64,000 nt of DNA from Chitinimonas koreensis (GCF_014353015.1 NZ_CP060704.1:5047001-5111000); one strand, 5' to 3'. Positions 20,248 through 30,438 are shown, counted from the first letter of the stretch. Notes: generated by a model not told the origin, from the sequence alone. Numbers and translations are program-made.

Positions 20248-21070
20248 GCTGCAGTCCCATCAATTGTTCGGCGTAGGGCTTGGCCGGGTACTGGAACGGC
20301 ACCGGACCGTCGGGCCGGCCGCCGATGAACTGCTTCACGAAGGGCTCGTCGGACGCGCGGATCTCGGCCGGCGTGCCCTCGGCCACGATGGCGCCCTCGG
20401 AAACGAAATAGACGTAGTCGACGATGGCCAGCGATTCGACCACGTCGTGGGTGACCAGGATCGAGGTCGCGCCGAGCGCGTCATTGAGCGTGCGGATCAG
20501 TTGGCCGATCACGCCGAGCGAGATCGGATCGAGGCCGGCGAACGGCTCGTCGTACATCATCAGCAAGGGATCGAGCGCGATCGCGCGGGCCAGCGCCACC
20601 CGCCGCGCCATGCCGCCCGACAGCTCGGACGGCATCAGCCCGGCCGCGCCGCGCAGGCCGACCGCGTTGAGCTTCATCAGCACCAGGTCGCGGATCATCG
20701 ACTCGGGCAGCTCGGTATGCTCGCGCATCTGGAAGGCGACGTTGTCGTAGACCGACATGTCGGTGAACAGCGCACCGAACTGGAACAGCATGCCCATCTT
20801 GCGGCGCAAGGCGTAGAGCTCGTCGGTATCGAGCTCGTGCACCACCTGGCCGGCCACCCGCACCTCGCCGCGCGAGGGCTTGATCTGGCCGCCGATCAGG
20901 CGCAGCAGCGTGGTCTTGCCGCAGCCGGAACCGCCCATGATGGCCACCACCTTGCCCTTGGGAATCGTCAGGCTGATTCCCTTGAGGATGGTGCGGCGGT
21001 CGTAGGCGAAGGTGACGTTGTCGATGGCGACAAGCGGGTCGGCGGACACGGAGGGGCGATCTATGGGCAT
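20240..21070 (-). CDS. mlaF: MlaF, ATPase subunit of the Mla transporter
   Basis: 276 aa from the ATG at 21070; a GTG three codons upstream (21079) is an alternative. Walker A GGSGCGKTTLLRL, signature LSGGMARRVALARAI, Walker B PLLMMYDEPFAGLDP and His switch VTHDVVES. The C-terminal extension (FIGGRPDGPVPFQYPAKPYAEQL) matches MlaF, where the tail wraps around the partner ATPase and contacts MlaB. First gene of the minus-strand mla operon, divergent from the regulator at 21207. Confidence 0.96.
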   Translation of the reverse strand: MPIDRPSVSADPLVAIDNVTFAYDRRTILKGISLTIPKGKVVAIMGGSGCGKTTLLRLIGGQIKPSRGEVRVAGQVVHELDTDELYALRRKMGMLFQFGALFTDMSVYDNVAFQMREHTELPESMIRDLVLMKLNAVGLRGAAGLMPSELSGGMARRVALARAIALDPLLMMYDEPFAGLDPISLGVIGQLIRTLNDALGATSILVTHDVVESLAIVDYVYFVSEGAIVAEGTPAEIRASDEPFVKQFIGGRPDGPVPFQYPAKPYAEQLMGLQHA

Positions 21071-21206
21071 TAAAGGCACAATTTTAAGGCACTGACTCGT
21101 CGGTCAGCAATTCGGGGTTTCTACTCATGTTGCAGTGCGACAACAACCTGGAAAGCATGTGCTGCAAGGGCGATGCTACGATGGTTCGAGACCCGGACAG
21201 TTCCCG

Positions 21207-22579
21207 ATGAACGCCGATCGCCCATTCATCCTGCTGGTGGCAGAGTCCGCGGCGCTGCGCAGCATGCTGGCGGCGTCGCTGGCCGAACTGGGCTACCACC
21301 ATCGCACGGCGGGCCCCGGCGAAGCCGTGCGCTGTACGGTGGAGGCCGATTTCGGGCTGGCGCTGGTCGCGCTCGGCGAAACCGCCGGCGCGGACGACGA
21401 AGCACTGCTGGCCGCCCTGGCCGAGCGGCAGCCGAAGCTCGCGATTGTCGCCGTTTCCGCCGCGGCGGGCGAGCGCCATGCGCATGCGCTCGGCCTGCTC
21501 GGCCTCGTCACTATTCCCGTCTCCCCGCCGCGCTCGATGCGATGCTCGCGCGCGCCGGCGAGGCCGCGGCAACCGAGGTGGCCGGCCTGGTCGGCCTCAG
21601 CGCGCCGCTGGCGAACCTGAAGCGGCAGATCCGGCGCTACGGTCCGCTCGACTACCCGGTGCTGGTCTGCGGCGAATCGGGCACCGGCAAGGAGGCCGCG
21701 GCGCAGGCGCTGCACGACGCCTCGAAGCGCGCCGGCCGGCCCTACCTGGCGCTCAACTGCGCCGCGCTGAGCGAGAACCTGGTCGAGGCCACGCTGTTCG
21801 GCCACGCCCGCGGTGCCTACACCGGCGCCCATTCGGCGCGTGGCGGCTGCTTCGAGCAGGTCGAGGACGGCACGCTGTTCCTCGACGAGATCGGCGAACT
21901 GCCGCCCGGCGTACAGGCCAAGCTGCTGCGCGTGCTCGAGAACGGCGAATTCCAGCGCCTGGGCGAGACCCAGGTGCGCCGCAGCCGCGCCCGCGTGGTG
22001 GCGGCCACCAACCGCGACCTGGCCCAGATGGCGCGCGAAGGCGGGTTCCGCGCCGATCTCTACCACCGGCTGGCCGTGCTCGACATCCGTACGCCGCCCT
22101 TGCGCGAACTCGGCGTCGACCGCTGGCGGCTGCTCGCGCACTTCATGGCGCACTACACGGCCGAGCTCGGCTGCGCGCCGTTCGTGTTCGACGCCGCGGC
22201 CCGCGCCTGCTGGCAGGACTATGCCTTCCCCGGCAACGTGCGCGAGCTGCGCAACATGGTGATCCGCCTGCTCGCCAAGCAAGCCGGCGAGACGGTCGGC
22301 GCCGCCGCCCTGCGCGCCGAATGCCAGGCCGCAGCCGAGCCGGCCGGCGACGCGACGCCCCCGGGAATCGACACCGCGCTGCAGACATTGCGCCGGACCG
22401 CCGGCTTCCGCCTCGACGACTGGCTGGCCCGGCACGAGCGCTGCCATATCGAGGCCGCGCTGCAGCTGGCGCACGGCAACATGAGCCAGGCGGCCCGGCT
22501 GCTCGGCATCCGACGGACGACGCTGTACAGCCGGTGCGAGCAATTCGAATTTCGTCTACTCTTCGACGACAAGAAATGA
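21207..22579 (+). CDS. AAA+ enhancer-binding regulator with receiver-like domain lacking a phospho-acceptor (one frame break)
   Basis: About 457 aa after repair. MNADRPFILLVAESAALRSM starts a receiver-like domain, but the strand that should carry the phospho-acceptor reads GLALVALGE with no Asp, and the acidic pocket is reduced to ES. The frame shifts at the CCCC run 21523-21526 and continues PAALDAMLARAGEAAATEV. The AAA+ domain is complete: Walker A GESGTGKE, a sigma-54 contact loop GAYTGA (consensus GAFTGA), Walker B FLDEIGELP and an arginine-finger region. A Fis-type helix-turn-helix ends the protein (GNMSQAARLLGIRRTTLYSR). It lies 21 bases before the secretin gene and probably controls that cluster; architecture resembles VpsR/FleQ-like regulators. 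Confidence 0.88.
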
Positions 22580-22600
22580 TAACGATAACAGGATGAGGAA

Positions 22601-24568
22601 ATGCAGCGTCTTAGCCCCCCATGGGCGAGGCCCGGCCTCGCATCGCGTCACCCCATTTCCATCCCCCGCGGTCCGCTGGCGAACGGGCGACCCGGCCTCG
22701 GCAGATATGTCCGGCATGGCGACGTCCTGCTGCTGCTCTGCCTCGGCGCCTGCGCCCAGGTCGCGCCGCCAGCCGGGGCCGGCCGCCACCTCGAAGCACC
22801 GCCACCGCCTTTGGCGGGCCGACCCGAACCGGTGCCGCCGCCAATCTTCCTGCCGCCGCCGGAACCGCAGCCGCGGCTCGATACCTACAGCGTGGTGGTC
22901 AGCGAGGTGCCGGTGCGCGAGATGCTGTTCGCCCTGGCCCGCGACGCCCGGCTCGACGTCGACGTCCACCCGCTGGTCCGCGGCACGGTCACCCTCAACG
23001 CGCTGAACCAGACGCTGCCGCAGATCCTCGACCGCGTCGCCCGCCAGGCCGATCTGCGCTACAGCCTCGACCACGGCGTGCTCAGCGTGGTGCCGGACCG
23101 GCCCTACGTCGCCAGCTACGCGGTCGACTACATCAACGTCGCGCGCAGCGCCCACGGCAAGGTGACGATCTCGACCTCGGTGGCCGCCAGCGGCGGCTCT
23201 GTCGGCAGCGCCGGGGCCAGCCAGGCGCAGAACAGCTCGGGCACCGAGATCGGCAACACCGCCGAGAACCGTTTCTGGGAACGGCTGGAAAAGAACCTGC
23301 GCGAACTGCTGGCCTCGACCCGCCGCGTCAGCGCGCAGCAACGCCGCGACAGCGAAAGCCTGGAGGCGCGCAACGAGCAGCTGCGCAACGCCGAGCAGGC
23401 CGAAAGGCGCCAGGACGAAGCGCGCCAGCGCCAGGAAGACCGGCTGCGCGCCGCCCAGGCGGTGGCCCATGCCGGGGCCGGCGCGGCACAGCTGATGGCG
23501 ATGGTGATGCCGCCGGCGCCGGCCCAGCCGAATCCCGCCGGCAGCGACGCCGACGCGGCCGCCGACGTGTTCGTCCATCCGGAAACCGGCGTGGTCGCCA
23601 TCAACGCCACCGCGCGCGAACATGCGCGCATCCGCGACTACCTGGCCCGCGTCGCGGCCGGCGCACGGCGGCAGGTGCTGATCGAGGCCACCATCGTCGA
23701 AGTGGCGCTCGGCGACCAGTACCAGGCCGGCATCGACTGGCGGGTGTTCAAGGACGGCGACAACCGGCTCAACTACGGCCAGTCGCTGACCGGCAACCGC
23801 TTCGCCGACACGCCGCTGGCGCTGCTGACCTATGCCAACCCGACCAGCAGCCTGTTCAAAGGCGCCGACTTCATCGCCACCATCAAGCTGCTCGAGCAGT
23901 TCGGCAAGACACGCGTGCTGTCGAGCCCCAAGCTGATGGCGCTGAACAACCAGACTGCGCTCCTGAAGGTGGTCGACGAGAAGGTCTACTTCAAGCTCAA
24001 GGTCTCGCCGGCCACGCTCAACGGCGACGGCAACGTGACCTCGCCGGCCACCTTCGAGACCAGCGTCAATACCGTGCCGGTCGGCGTGGTGATGAGCGTC
24101 ACGCCGCAGATCTCCGCCGACGGCAGCATCTCGCTCAACGTGCGGCCCACCATCACCCGCATCACCGGCTACGCCACCGATCCGGCACCGACGCTGATGG
24201 GCAGCCCGGTCGACAACCGGATCCCGGAAATCCAGGTGCGCGAGATGGAGTCGACGCTCACGCTGGCCGATGGCCAGGTCGCCATCCTCGGCGGGTTGAT
24301 CCAGGACAGCCTGCAGACCAGCCGCGCCGGCTGGCCCGGCCTGTCGCGGTTGCCCTGGGGCCTGGGCGACCTGTTCAGCCAGCGCGACGACCAGGTCGGC
24401 AAGACCGAATTGGTGGTGTTCCTGCGGCCGGTGGTGGTGCGCAATCCGAGCCTGCTCGGCGATCTCGCCGCCTATCGCGAGCGCCTGCCCGATGAACGCA
24501 GCCTCGATATCCAGGCCGATGCGCTGTCGGCCTTCGCGGCCGGCCTGCCGCAAGGAGCGCAGCCATGA
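22601..24568 (+). CDS. MshL/PilQ-type secretin of a type IVb pilus or type II-like system
   Basis: 655 aa. An outer-membrane secretin: RQVLIEATIVEVALGDQYQA near residue 360, VLSSPKLMALNNQTALL, a GVVMSVTPQISADGSISLNV core, and MESTLTLADGQVAILGGLIQ. The N-terminal domain (YSVVVSEVPVREMLFALARD) matches the secretin/TonB short N domain of MshL. A charged Gln/Arg/Glu-rich coiled coil (about residues 225-290) separates the domains. A lipobox-like LGAC follows LLLLC near residue 50, but the preceding 36-residue n-region is unusually long, so the start may be wrong or another base may be missing. An ATGA overlap links it to the next gene. Confidence 0.9.
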   Translation: MQRLSPPWARPGLASRHPISIPRGPLANGRPGLGRYVRHGDVLLLLCLGACAQVAPPAGAGRHLEAPPPPLAGRPEPVPPPIFLPPPEPQPRLDTYSVVVSEVPVREMLFALARDARLDVDVHPLVRGTVTLNALNQTLPQILDRVARQADLRYSLDHGVLSVVPDRPYVASYAVDYINVARSAHGKVTISTSVAASGGSVGSAGASQAQNSSGTEIGNTAENRFWERLEKNLRELLASTRRVSAQQRRDSESLEARNEQLRNAEQAERRQDEARQRQEDRLRAAQAVAHAGAGAAQLMAMVMPPAPAQPNPAGSDADAAADVFVHPETGVVAINATAREHARIRDYLARVAAGARRQVLIEATIVEVALGDQYQAGIDWRVFKDGDNRLNYGQSLTGNRFADTPLALLTYANPTSSLFKGADFIATIKLLEQFGKTRVLSSPKLMALNNQTALLKVVDEKVYFKLKVSPATLNGDGNVTSPATFETSVNTVPVGVVMSVTPQISADGSISLNVRPTITRITGYATDPAPTLMGSPVDNRIPEIQVREMESTLTLADGQVAILGGLIQDSLQTSRAGWPGLSRLPWGLGDLFSQRDDQVGKTELVVFLRPVVVRNPSLLGDLAAYRERLPDERSLDIQADALSAFAAGLPQGAQP

Positions 24569-25412
24569 GCGCAGCCCGCCCCGGCCCCTCCGGCGCGCTG
24601 CGCGCCGCCCTGCGTCTCGTCCTGCTCGGCATGCTCGCCTGCGGCACGGGCCGAGCGGAGCCCGCATCCACCTGGCCCGGCATCGGCATGACGGCGCCTC
24701 CCGCTTCGGCCGCCGCCACCGAAGCCCGGACGCCGCCGCCCCTTCGCGATCCGGAACGCATGCAGGCAAGGCAGGCGAAGCCGGTCACGCCCAGCCGGGC
24801 GCCGCCCGCATGGCGATCGATCGCGTCCGCCTGCAGCGCGAAGGCGCGGTCGCCGCCCATGTCGAGCAGGGCTACCAGGCTTATCGGAGCGGCGCGTACG
24901 CGCTGGCCGAACGGCACTACCGGGCGCAGCTGGCGAGCGAGCCGGCCAACCGCGACGCCTTGCTCGGCCTCGCCGCGATCGCGCTCAAGCAGGGCCGGCC
25001 GGAGCAGGCGCGCGAGCGCTATCGCCGGCTGCTGGCGGCCAACCCGGCCGACGGCGCGGTGGAGGTCGCCCTGCTGAGCCTGGCCGGCGACGGCGAGACG
25101 GAGCTGCGCGAAGGCCGGCTCAAGGCCTTGCTCGAGACGACGGCCGGCGCCGAGGCCGCCGCTGCGCTCGGTCAGCTGATGGCGGACCAACAGCGCTGGC
25201 AGGAGGCGCGCAGCTACTACGCGCTGGCCAGCCGGGCCGCGCCGCGGCAGGCCGACCTTGCCTACGACCTGGCGGTCAGTCTCGATGCGCTCGGCGAACG
25301 GCGGCAGGCCGCCCTCGGCTATGCCGCGGCCCTCGCGCTGCCGGCACAGGGCCGCAGTTTCGACCCGGCTGCGGCTCGCGCCCGGCAACTGGCCCTGGAG
25401 GCGCTGCCATGA
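24565..25412 (+). CDS. MshN-like TPR protein of the pilus/secretion cluster (one frame break)
   Basis: About 282 aa after repair. The start (ATGA overlap with the secretin) gives MSAARPGPSGALRAALRLVL then LGMLACGTGRAEP, a signal or anchor segment, and a proline/alanine linker. At CCC 24805-24807 the frame shifts and continues RMAIDRVRLQREGAVAAHVE. The rest is tetratricopeptide repeats: EQGYQAYRSGAYALAERHYR, NRDALLGLAAIALKQGRPEQ, ARSYYALASRAAPRQADLAY. In MSHA loci the TPR protein MshN sits between secretin and ATPase, as here. Probable periplasmic scaffold for secretin assembly. Confidence 0.8.
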
Positions 25413-27100
25413 ATCCACCACGCAAGACCCGCTGGCTGGGCGAGCAACTGACCGCGCGCGGCATGATCACGCCGGACCAGTTGCGCATCGCGCTGATCGA
25501 GCAGCGCCGCACCGGCGCCCAGCTCGGCCGCGAACTGGTCCGGCTCGGCTTCGTCTCGGGGCCGGACCTGCGCGATGCGCTGGCCGAGCAGCTCGGCCAG
25601 GAAGCGGTCGACCTGACCCAGCTGACGCCGGCGCCGGCCGCGCTGGCGCTGCTGTCGCGCGAAACGGCCCGGCGCTTCATGCTGCTGCCGCTGACGGTGG
25701 ACGAGGATCGCCGCGTGCTCGGCGTCGCCATGGCCCAGCCCGACGACCTGGTCGCCATCGACCAGGTGCGCAGCCTGCTCCACCACGCCTATGCGATCGA
25801 GCCGGTGCTGGCCGCCGAGACCGACCTGGTCCGCGAGATCGACCAGCACTACGGCTTCGAGCTGTCGATCGACGGCATCCTCAACGAGCTCGAACTCGGC
25901 CAGGGTGCGGCCAACCCGCCCGGCCAGGCCGGACCGGCGCCTGCCGGCCAGCCGGTGATGCGCCTGATCGACGCGCTGCTGGCCGACGCGGCCCACCGCG
26001 GCGCATCCGACCTGCATTTCGAGCCCGAGGCGCAGTTCGTCCGCATCCGCTACCGGATCGACGGCGTGCTGCGGCAGATCCGCAGCCTGCACAAGAGCTA
26101 CTGGCCCGCCATGGTGAACCGCATCAAGGTGATGGCGGCGCTCGACATCGCCGAAACGCGCGCGCCGCAGGACGGCCGCATCTCGCTCACGCTGTCGGGC
26201 CGGCCGCTCGACTTCCGCGTCGCGGTGCAACCGACGGTGCACGGCGAGAACCTGGTGCTGCGCCTGCTCGACCGGCAGAAAGGCCTGTGCACGCTCGACA
26301 CGCTCGGCCTGCCCGAACACAACCAGGCCCAGTTGCAGCGCCTCATGGCGCGGCCCGAAGGGCTGATCCTGCTGACCGGGCCGACCGGCTCGGGCAAGAC
26401 CACCACGCTGTATTCGATCCTGCAGCAGCTGAACAGCGAACGGGTCAACATCATGACGCTCGAGGACCCGGTCGAATACCAGCTGCCGCTGGTGCGGCAG
26501 ACCGCGGTCGGAGACAAGCTCGACTTCGCCGCCGGCATCCGCGCGCTGCTGCGGCAGGATCCGGACGTGATCCTGGTCGGCGAGATCCGCGACCGCGAAA
26601 CCGCCGAGATGGCCTTCCGCGCTGCCATGACCGGCCACCAAGTCTACGCCACGCTGCACAGCAACTCGGCGGCCGGCGCCATTCCGCGGCTGCTCGACCT
26701 CGGCATTCCGGCCGACATCCTGGCCGGCAATCTCGCCGGCGTCGTCGCCCAGCGCCTGCTGCGCAAGCTGTGCCCGGCCTGCTGCGGCGCGTCGGTCGCC
26801 AGTTGGGACGAATGCCGCCTGCTCGGCGTGAGCACCGCGCCGCTGCTGCCCCGCGCCGTCGGCTGCGACCAGTGCGACGGCCAGGGCTATCGCGGCCGCA
26901 TCGCGGTGCTCGAAGTGCTGCGCATCGACGGCGCGCTCGGCGAACTGGTCGCCCAGCGCGCCAGCCTGCGCACCCTGCTGCGGCAGGCGCGCGAACAGGG
27001 TTTCATCGCCCTGGTCGAGGACGCGCTGCGCTGCGTGCGCGAAGGCCAGACCTCGCTCGACGAAGTCGCCCGCGTCATCGACCTGACGGACCTGCCCTGA
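25409..27100 (+). CDS. MshE/GspE-type assembly ATPase with N-terminal MshEN domain
   Basis: 563 aa. Residues 9-65 form two tandem 24-residue MshEN repeats separated by RRTGA: LGEQLTARGMITPDQLRIAL-IEQ and LGRELVRLGFVSGPDLRDAL-AEQ. In MshE this pattern binds cyclic di-GMP. The lead Arg of each repeat is replaced (Trp and Gln), so binding is not certain. The ATPase core has Walker A LTGPTGSGKTTTLYS near residue 325, an Asp box, Walker B DPDVILVGEIRDRETAEMAF, a His box TGHQVYATLHSNSA, and the zinc tetracysteine motif CPAC...CDQC. It overlaps both neighbours by a few bases. It powers extension or secretion. Confidence 0.93.
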   Translation: MNPPRKTRWLGEQLTARGMITPDQLRIALIEQRRTGAQLGRELVRLGFVSGPDLRDALAEQLGQEAVDLTQLTPAPAALALLSRETARRFMLLPLTVDEDRRVLGVAMAQPDDLVAIDQVRSLLHHAYAIEPVLAAETDLVREIDQHYGFELSIDGILNELELGQGAANPPGQAGPAPAGQPVMRLIDALLADAAHRGASDLHFEPEAQFVRIRYRIDGVLRQIRSLHKSYWPAMVNRIKVMAALDIAETRAPQDGRISLTLSGRPLDFRVAVQPTVHGENLVLRLLDRQKGLCTLDTLGLPEHNQAQLQRLMARPEGLILLTGPTGSGKTTTLYSILQQLNSERVNIMTLEDPVEYQLPLVRQTAVGDKLDFAAGIRALLRQDPDVILVGEIRDRETAEMAFRAAMTGHQVYATLHSNSAAGAIPRLLDLGIPADILAGNLAGVVAQRLLRKLCPACCGASVASWDECRLLGVSTAPLLPRAVGCDQCDGQGYRGRIAVLEVLRIDGALGELVAQRASLRTLLRQAREQGFIALVEDALRCVREGQTSLDEVARVIDLTDLP

Positions 27101-28299
27101 TGCAATACCGCTACCGTGCCCTCGACCCGGACGGCCGCACCGTGCGCGGCAAGCTGGCTGCGCTCGACCCGGCCGACCTGGCGGCCCGCCTGGCCCGGCT
27201 GCAACTCGAACTGATCGACGGCCGCGCCTGCAGCCGCCGCGGCGGTACCGGCCGGCGGCCGGTACGGCGGCGCGACCTGATCGGCCTCTGCACCTGCCTG
27301 GCACAGCTTGGCCAGGCCGGCATACCGCTGCTGGAGGGCCTGGCCGACCTGCGCGACGCGCTCGAGCCGGGGCAATTGCGCGAAGTGCTGGCCGAACTGA
27401 TCGACGACCTCGAAGGCGGCCTGAGCCTGTCGCAGGCGATGGGCCGCCATCCGCGCCAGTTCGCCCCGGCGGTGCTGCACCTGGTGCAGGCCGGCGAAGC
27501 CAGCGGCCGGCTGCCCGAAGTGTTCGCCCACCTGGCCGAGACCTTCAAATGGCAGGACGAACTGGCGGCCCAGACGCGCCAGTTGCTGCTCTATCCGCTG
27601 TTCGTCGCGCTGACGGTGGCCGGCGTCACGATCTTCCTGCTGGCCTGGCTGGTGCCGCGGCTGGCCGGCTTCATCGTCGGCATGCAGCAGGCGCTGCCAT
27701 GGAACACCCGGCTGCTGCTCGCGCTGTCTGACTTCGTGGTCGAACGCGGCCACTGGCTGGCGCTCGGCCTCGCCGCGCTGCCGCTCGCCGCATGGCTGTG
27801 GCGCCGGCTCGACCCGCACCATGCGCGGCGGCGGGACCGGCTGCTGCTGCGCCTGCCCTTCGTCGGCCCGATCCTGGCCCGCATCGCGCTGGCGCGCTTC
27901 GCCCATTACTTCGCCCTGCTGTACGGCGCCGGCATCCCGATCATCGAAAGCCTCGGATTGCTCGAAGGCGTGGTCGGCAACCGTGCCATCGCCGCGGCGC
28001 TCGGCCGTGCCCGCGAGCGCATCGTCGACGGCGGCGGCATCGCCGCCAGTTTCGCCGCCGCCGAGCTATTCCCACCGCTGGTGGTGCGCATGCTGCGCAT
28101 GGGCGAGACCACCGGTGCGCTCGAGCGGACGCTCGGCAACGTCGGCTATTTCTATCAACGCGAAGTGCGCGAGACGATCGCCCGCGTACAGGTGCTGATC
28201 GAGCCGGCGCTGACGCTGGCGCTCGGCCTGCTGCTCGGCAGCGTGATGCTGTCGGTGCTCGGGCCGATCTACGACCTGGTCGGCAGGATCAAGCCATGA
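27100..28299 (+). CDS. MshG/GspF/PilC-type inner-membrane platform protein
   Basis: 399 aa. N-terminal YRYRALDPDGRTVRGKLAAL, two homologous cytoplasmic GspF domains (LAQLGQAGIPLLEGLADLRD; FALLYGAGIPIIESLGLLEG) and three membrane segments (LYPLFVALTVAGVTIFLLAW; the 240-260 region; ALTLALGLLLGSVMLSVLGP). FVGPILARIALARFAHYFAL is the usual junction before domain two. It starts in a TGATG overlap with the ATPase gene and forms the rotor-like platform for pilin insertion. Confidence 0.94.
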   Translation: MQYRYRALDPDGRTVRGKLAALDPADLAARLARLQLELIDGRACSRRGGTGRRPVRRRDLIGLCTCLAQLGQAGIPLLEGLADLRDALEPGQLREVLAELIDDLEGGLSLSQAMGRHPRQFAPAVLHLVQAGEASGRLPEVFAHLAETFKWQDELAAQTRQLLLYPLFVALTVAGVTIFLLAWLVPRLAGFIVGMQQALPWNTRLLLALSDFVVERGHWLALGLAALPLAAWLWRRLDPHHARRRDRLLLRLPFVGPILARIALARFAHYFALLYGAGIPIIESLGLLEGVVGNRAIAAALGRARERIVDGGGIAASFAAAELFPPLVVRMLRMGETTGALERTLGNVGYFYQREVRETIARVQVLIEPALTLALGLLLGSVMLSVLGPIYDLVGRIKP

Positions 28300-29818
28300 G
28301 CGCGGCCCAGCTGTGGCTGTTCGTCACCGACGGCGGGCTGGCGGCCTGGCGATGGCAAGCCGCGCAGTTGCAGCCGATCGCAGCCTTCACGTCGGACGCG
28401 GCCGGCCGCGCCGCTTTCGACGCGCTGGCGGCGCGATACCGCAAGGCCCGCTGGCGACTGCTGCTCGACCTGCAGGATGAAGATTGCCGCGTCGATACCG
28501 TGCCGCACCTCGGCGCGCGCGATCGCCATCGATTAATGGAACGCCGGCTCGAGGCGAATCACCCCGGCCTGCGCTACCGCAGCGCGCTGACGCTCGGGCG
28601 CGATGCCCATGGCCGCCGCGACGACCGCGTATTGCTGGCGGCCTTGACCAATCCGTCGGCGCTCGAAGCCTGGCTCGCCATCCTGCAGGCGCACGACGCG
28701 CGCCTGGCCGGCATCGCATCGCTGGCCGCCCTGACTGCCTTGCATGCCCACCGGCTGGCCGGGTTGCCGCCATGTGCGCTGCTGGTCAGCCGGCAGCAGG
28801 GCAGCGGCCTGCGACAGAGCTATCTGGCCGACGGCGTGCTGCATTTCACGCGCCTCACCCGCACCGACGACGACCGGCCGGCAGTGCTGGCCGCCCTGCT
28901 CGGCAGCGAGACCCTGCGGGCACGGCAATACCTGGCCAGCCAGCGCCTGCTCGAGCGCGAACAGCTGCTCGACGTCGTGCTGCTGTGCAGCGAAGCCGAA
29001 GGCGCCGCATTGCGACCGCATTGCGCCGACGGCACGCAGATCCGCTACCACTTCGTCGCGCTGCGGCCGGATGCGGCAATGGAGGCCATGCCGCATGCGA
29101 GCGAAGCGATCTGGCTGCAACTGGCCGCCCGTCATGGCCTGGTCAACCAGTATGCGAGCCCGGCCTTGCGCCAAACCGATCTCGCCGCCCGCGCCGCGCG
29201 GGGCTATGGCTCGGCGGCCTGTCGTTCTGTCTGCTCGGCAGCGCGGTCGGCGGTTTCGAATGGCAGGCAGCGCGGCAATACCAGGCGCAGGCGGCCCGCT
29301 TGTCCGAACGCTTGGCCGAGGCCAAACGGCGCCTGCCCGGTCCGGACACGGCCGCCGCCGCGCCGGACTTCCTGCCGCAGACGCAGGCGGATGCGGTCCT
29401 GCGCTACCGGGCGCTGGCCGACAATTGGCCGGACCTGCGCGACGACCTGCGGATGCTGTCGCGGGCACTCGAACAAGTGCCGGCGGCCGAACTCGAGCAA
29501 CTGGACTGGCAAGTCGACGCGCTGACCGACCGCCGACCGGAAGCCGCACCAGCGCCGTCATCACGGCCTCAGCCGGCCGCCGACACCTTCGATACGAGGC
29601 CGGCGCGAAGGACCACCATCGAGCTCTCCGCCCGACGGGCCGGCGCATCCTCGGACGACGCGATCGATTCGGCTCGGCGGCTGGCCCGGACATTGATCGC
29701 ATCAGGCCTGGCCGTCGCAGCGCCCGGTGACCGCAGCGCCAGGGACCGGTCGCCGGATGGCCGCTTCACGCTCAAGCTCGTTCGTGCACCGGCCATCCCA
29801 CCGGAGGATTGGCGATGA
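28296..29818 (+). CDS. MshI/PilM-PilN-like fused assembly protein (one frame break)
   Basis: About 507 aa after repair. The first 300 residues (MSAAQLWLFVTDGGLAAWRW onwards) lack a strong signature but show alternating strands and helices and SLAALTALHAHRLAGLPPCA, as in the actin-like part of GspL/MshI. At the GGGG run 29200-29203 the frame changes; after it comes one membrane helix (GLWLGGLSFCLLGSAVGGFE), a coiled coil (QYQAQAARLSERLAEAKRRL) and a PilN-like domain with LEQVPAAELEQLDWQVDALT. It links the cytoplasmic ATPase to periplasmic parts. ATGA overlaps at both ends. Confidence 0.75.
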
Positions 29819-30438
29819 AGCTTCGCGCCATGCATCCGCGGCTGCGCCTCGCGCTGCTCGCCGCCCTCGTCGGCGGGCTGGCCGGCACGGCCCTGGCCTG
29901 GTCCGGCCATGCCTGGGCAATGCAGGCGCTACGACGCGTCCAGCGCTTGAATGCCGAAGTCGCCCACGCCGAGGCCAGGATGGCCGCCGCGCAGCCGGGC
30001 CCGGACGCCAGCCCGGCCATACGCGCCGCCTTCGACGCGCTGGTCCGCCACGGTGCCATCGGTGCAGAGCGCCGATCACACTGGATCGCCGCATTCGACC
30101 GACTTGGCCAGGACGGCCGCTCCGCCGGCCTGACGACCCAGGTCGAGCCACGCGTGCCGGCCGCAGCGAACTTTCTGCAGACCCGGCCAACGGGCGAAGA
30201 ACTCGAAGCCCATGCCAACGCCTTCACGCTCGACGCGCGCCTGCTGCACGAGGCCGACCTGCTGGCCCTGCTCGACGGGATCGCGGACCAGTTGCCGACC
30301 GGCCGCCTCGATCAATGCCGCCTGCAGCGCAGCGACGGCATGGCCGCCACGCCGCCCTACCTGCTCGAACTGCATTGCCGCGGCCGCCTGTTCAGCTTCG
30401 ACCGGCCCGCACACGCCATCGGAGAGGCCAAACCATGA
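29815..30438 (+). CDS. PilO/MshJ/GspM-like assembly protein
   Basis: 207 aa from the ATG at 29815, overlapping the preceding stop. A short cytoplasmic tip, one membrane helix (LALLAALVGGLAGTALAWSG), a coiled coil (LRRVQRLNAEVAHAEARMAA) and a ferredoxin-like periplasmic domain ending LLELHCRGRLFSF. This is the layout of PilO/GspM proteins, which dimerise with PilN/GspL. Assigned by layout and gene order, not by strong motifs. Confidence 0.65.
   Translation: MKLRAMHPRLRLALLAALVGGLAGTALAWSGHAWAMQALRRVQRLNAEVAHAEARMAAAQPGPDASPAIRAAFDALVRHGAIGAERRSHWIAAFDRLGQDGRSAGLTTQVEPRVPAAANFLQTRPTGEELEAHANAFTLDARLLHEADLLALLDGIADQLPTGRLDQCRLQRSDGMAATPPYLLELHCRGRLFSFDRPAHAIGEAKP

Noticed and set aside
21160..21180. 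TGGAAAGCATGTGCTGCA as a sigma-54 promoter before the regulator
   Set aside because: The GG to GC spacing is wrong by one or two bases for a -24/-12 element, and the conserved TTGC is not formed.
25319..27304. 661-codon antisense frame over the ATPase gene
   Set aside because: Shadow of a GC-rich gene; the composition (Arg, His, Gln, Ala, Gly-rich) is that of antisense third-position bias, and the plus-strand gene has all motifs.
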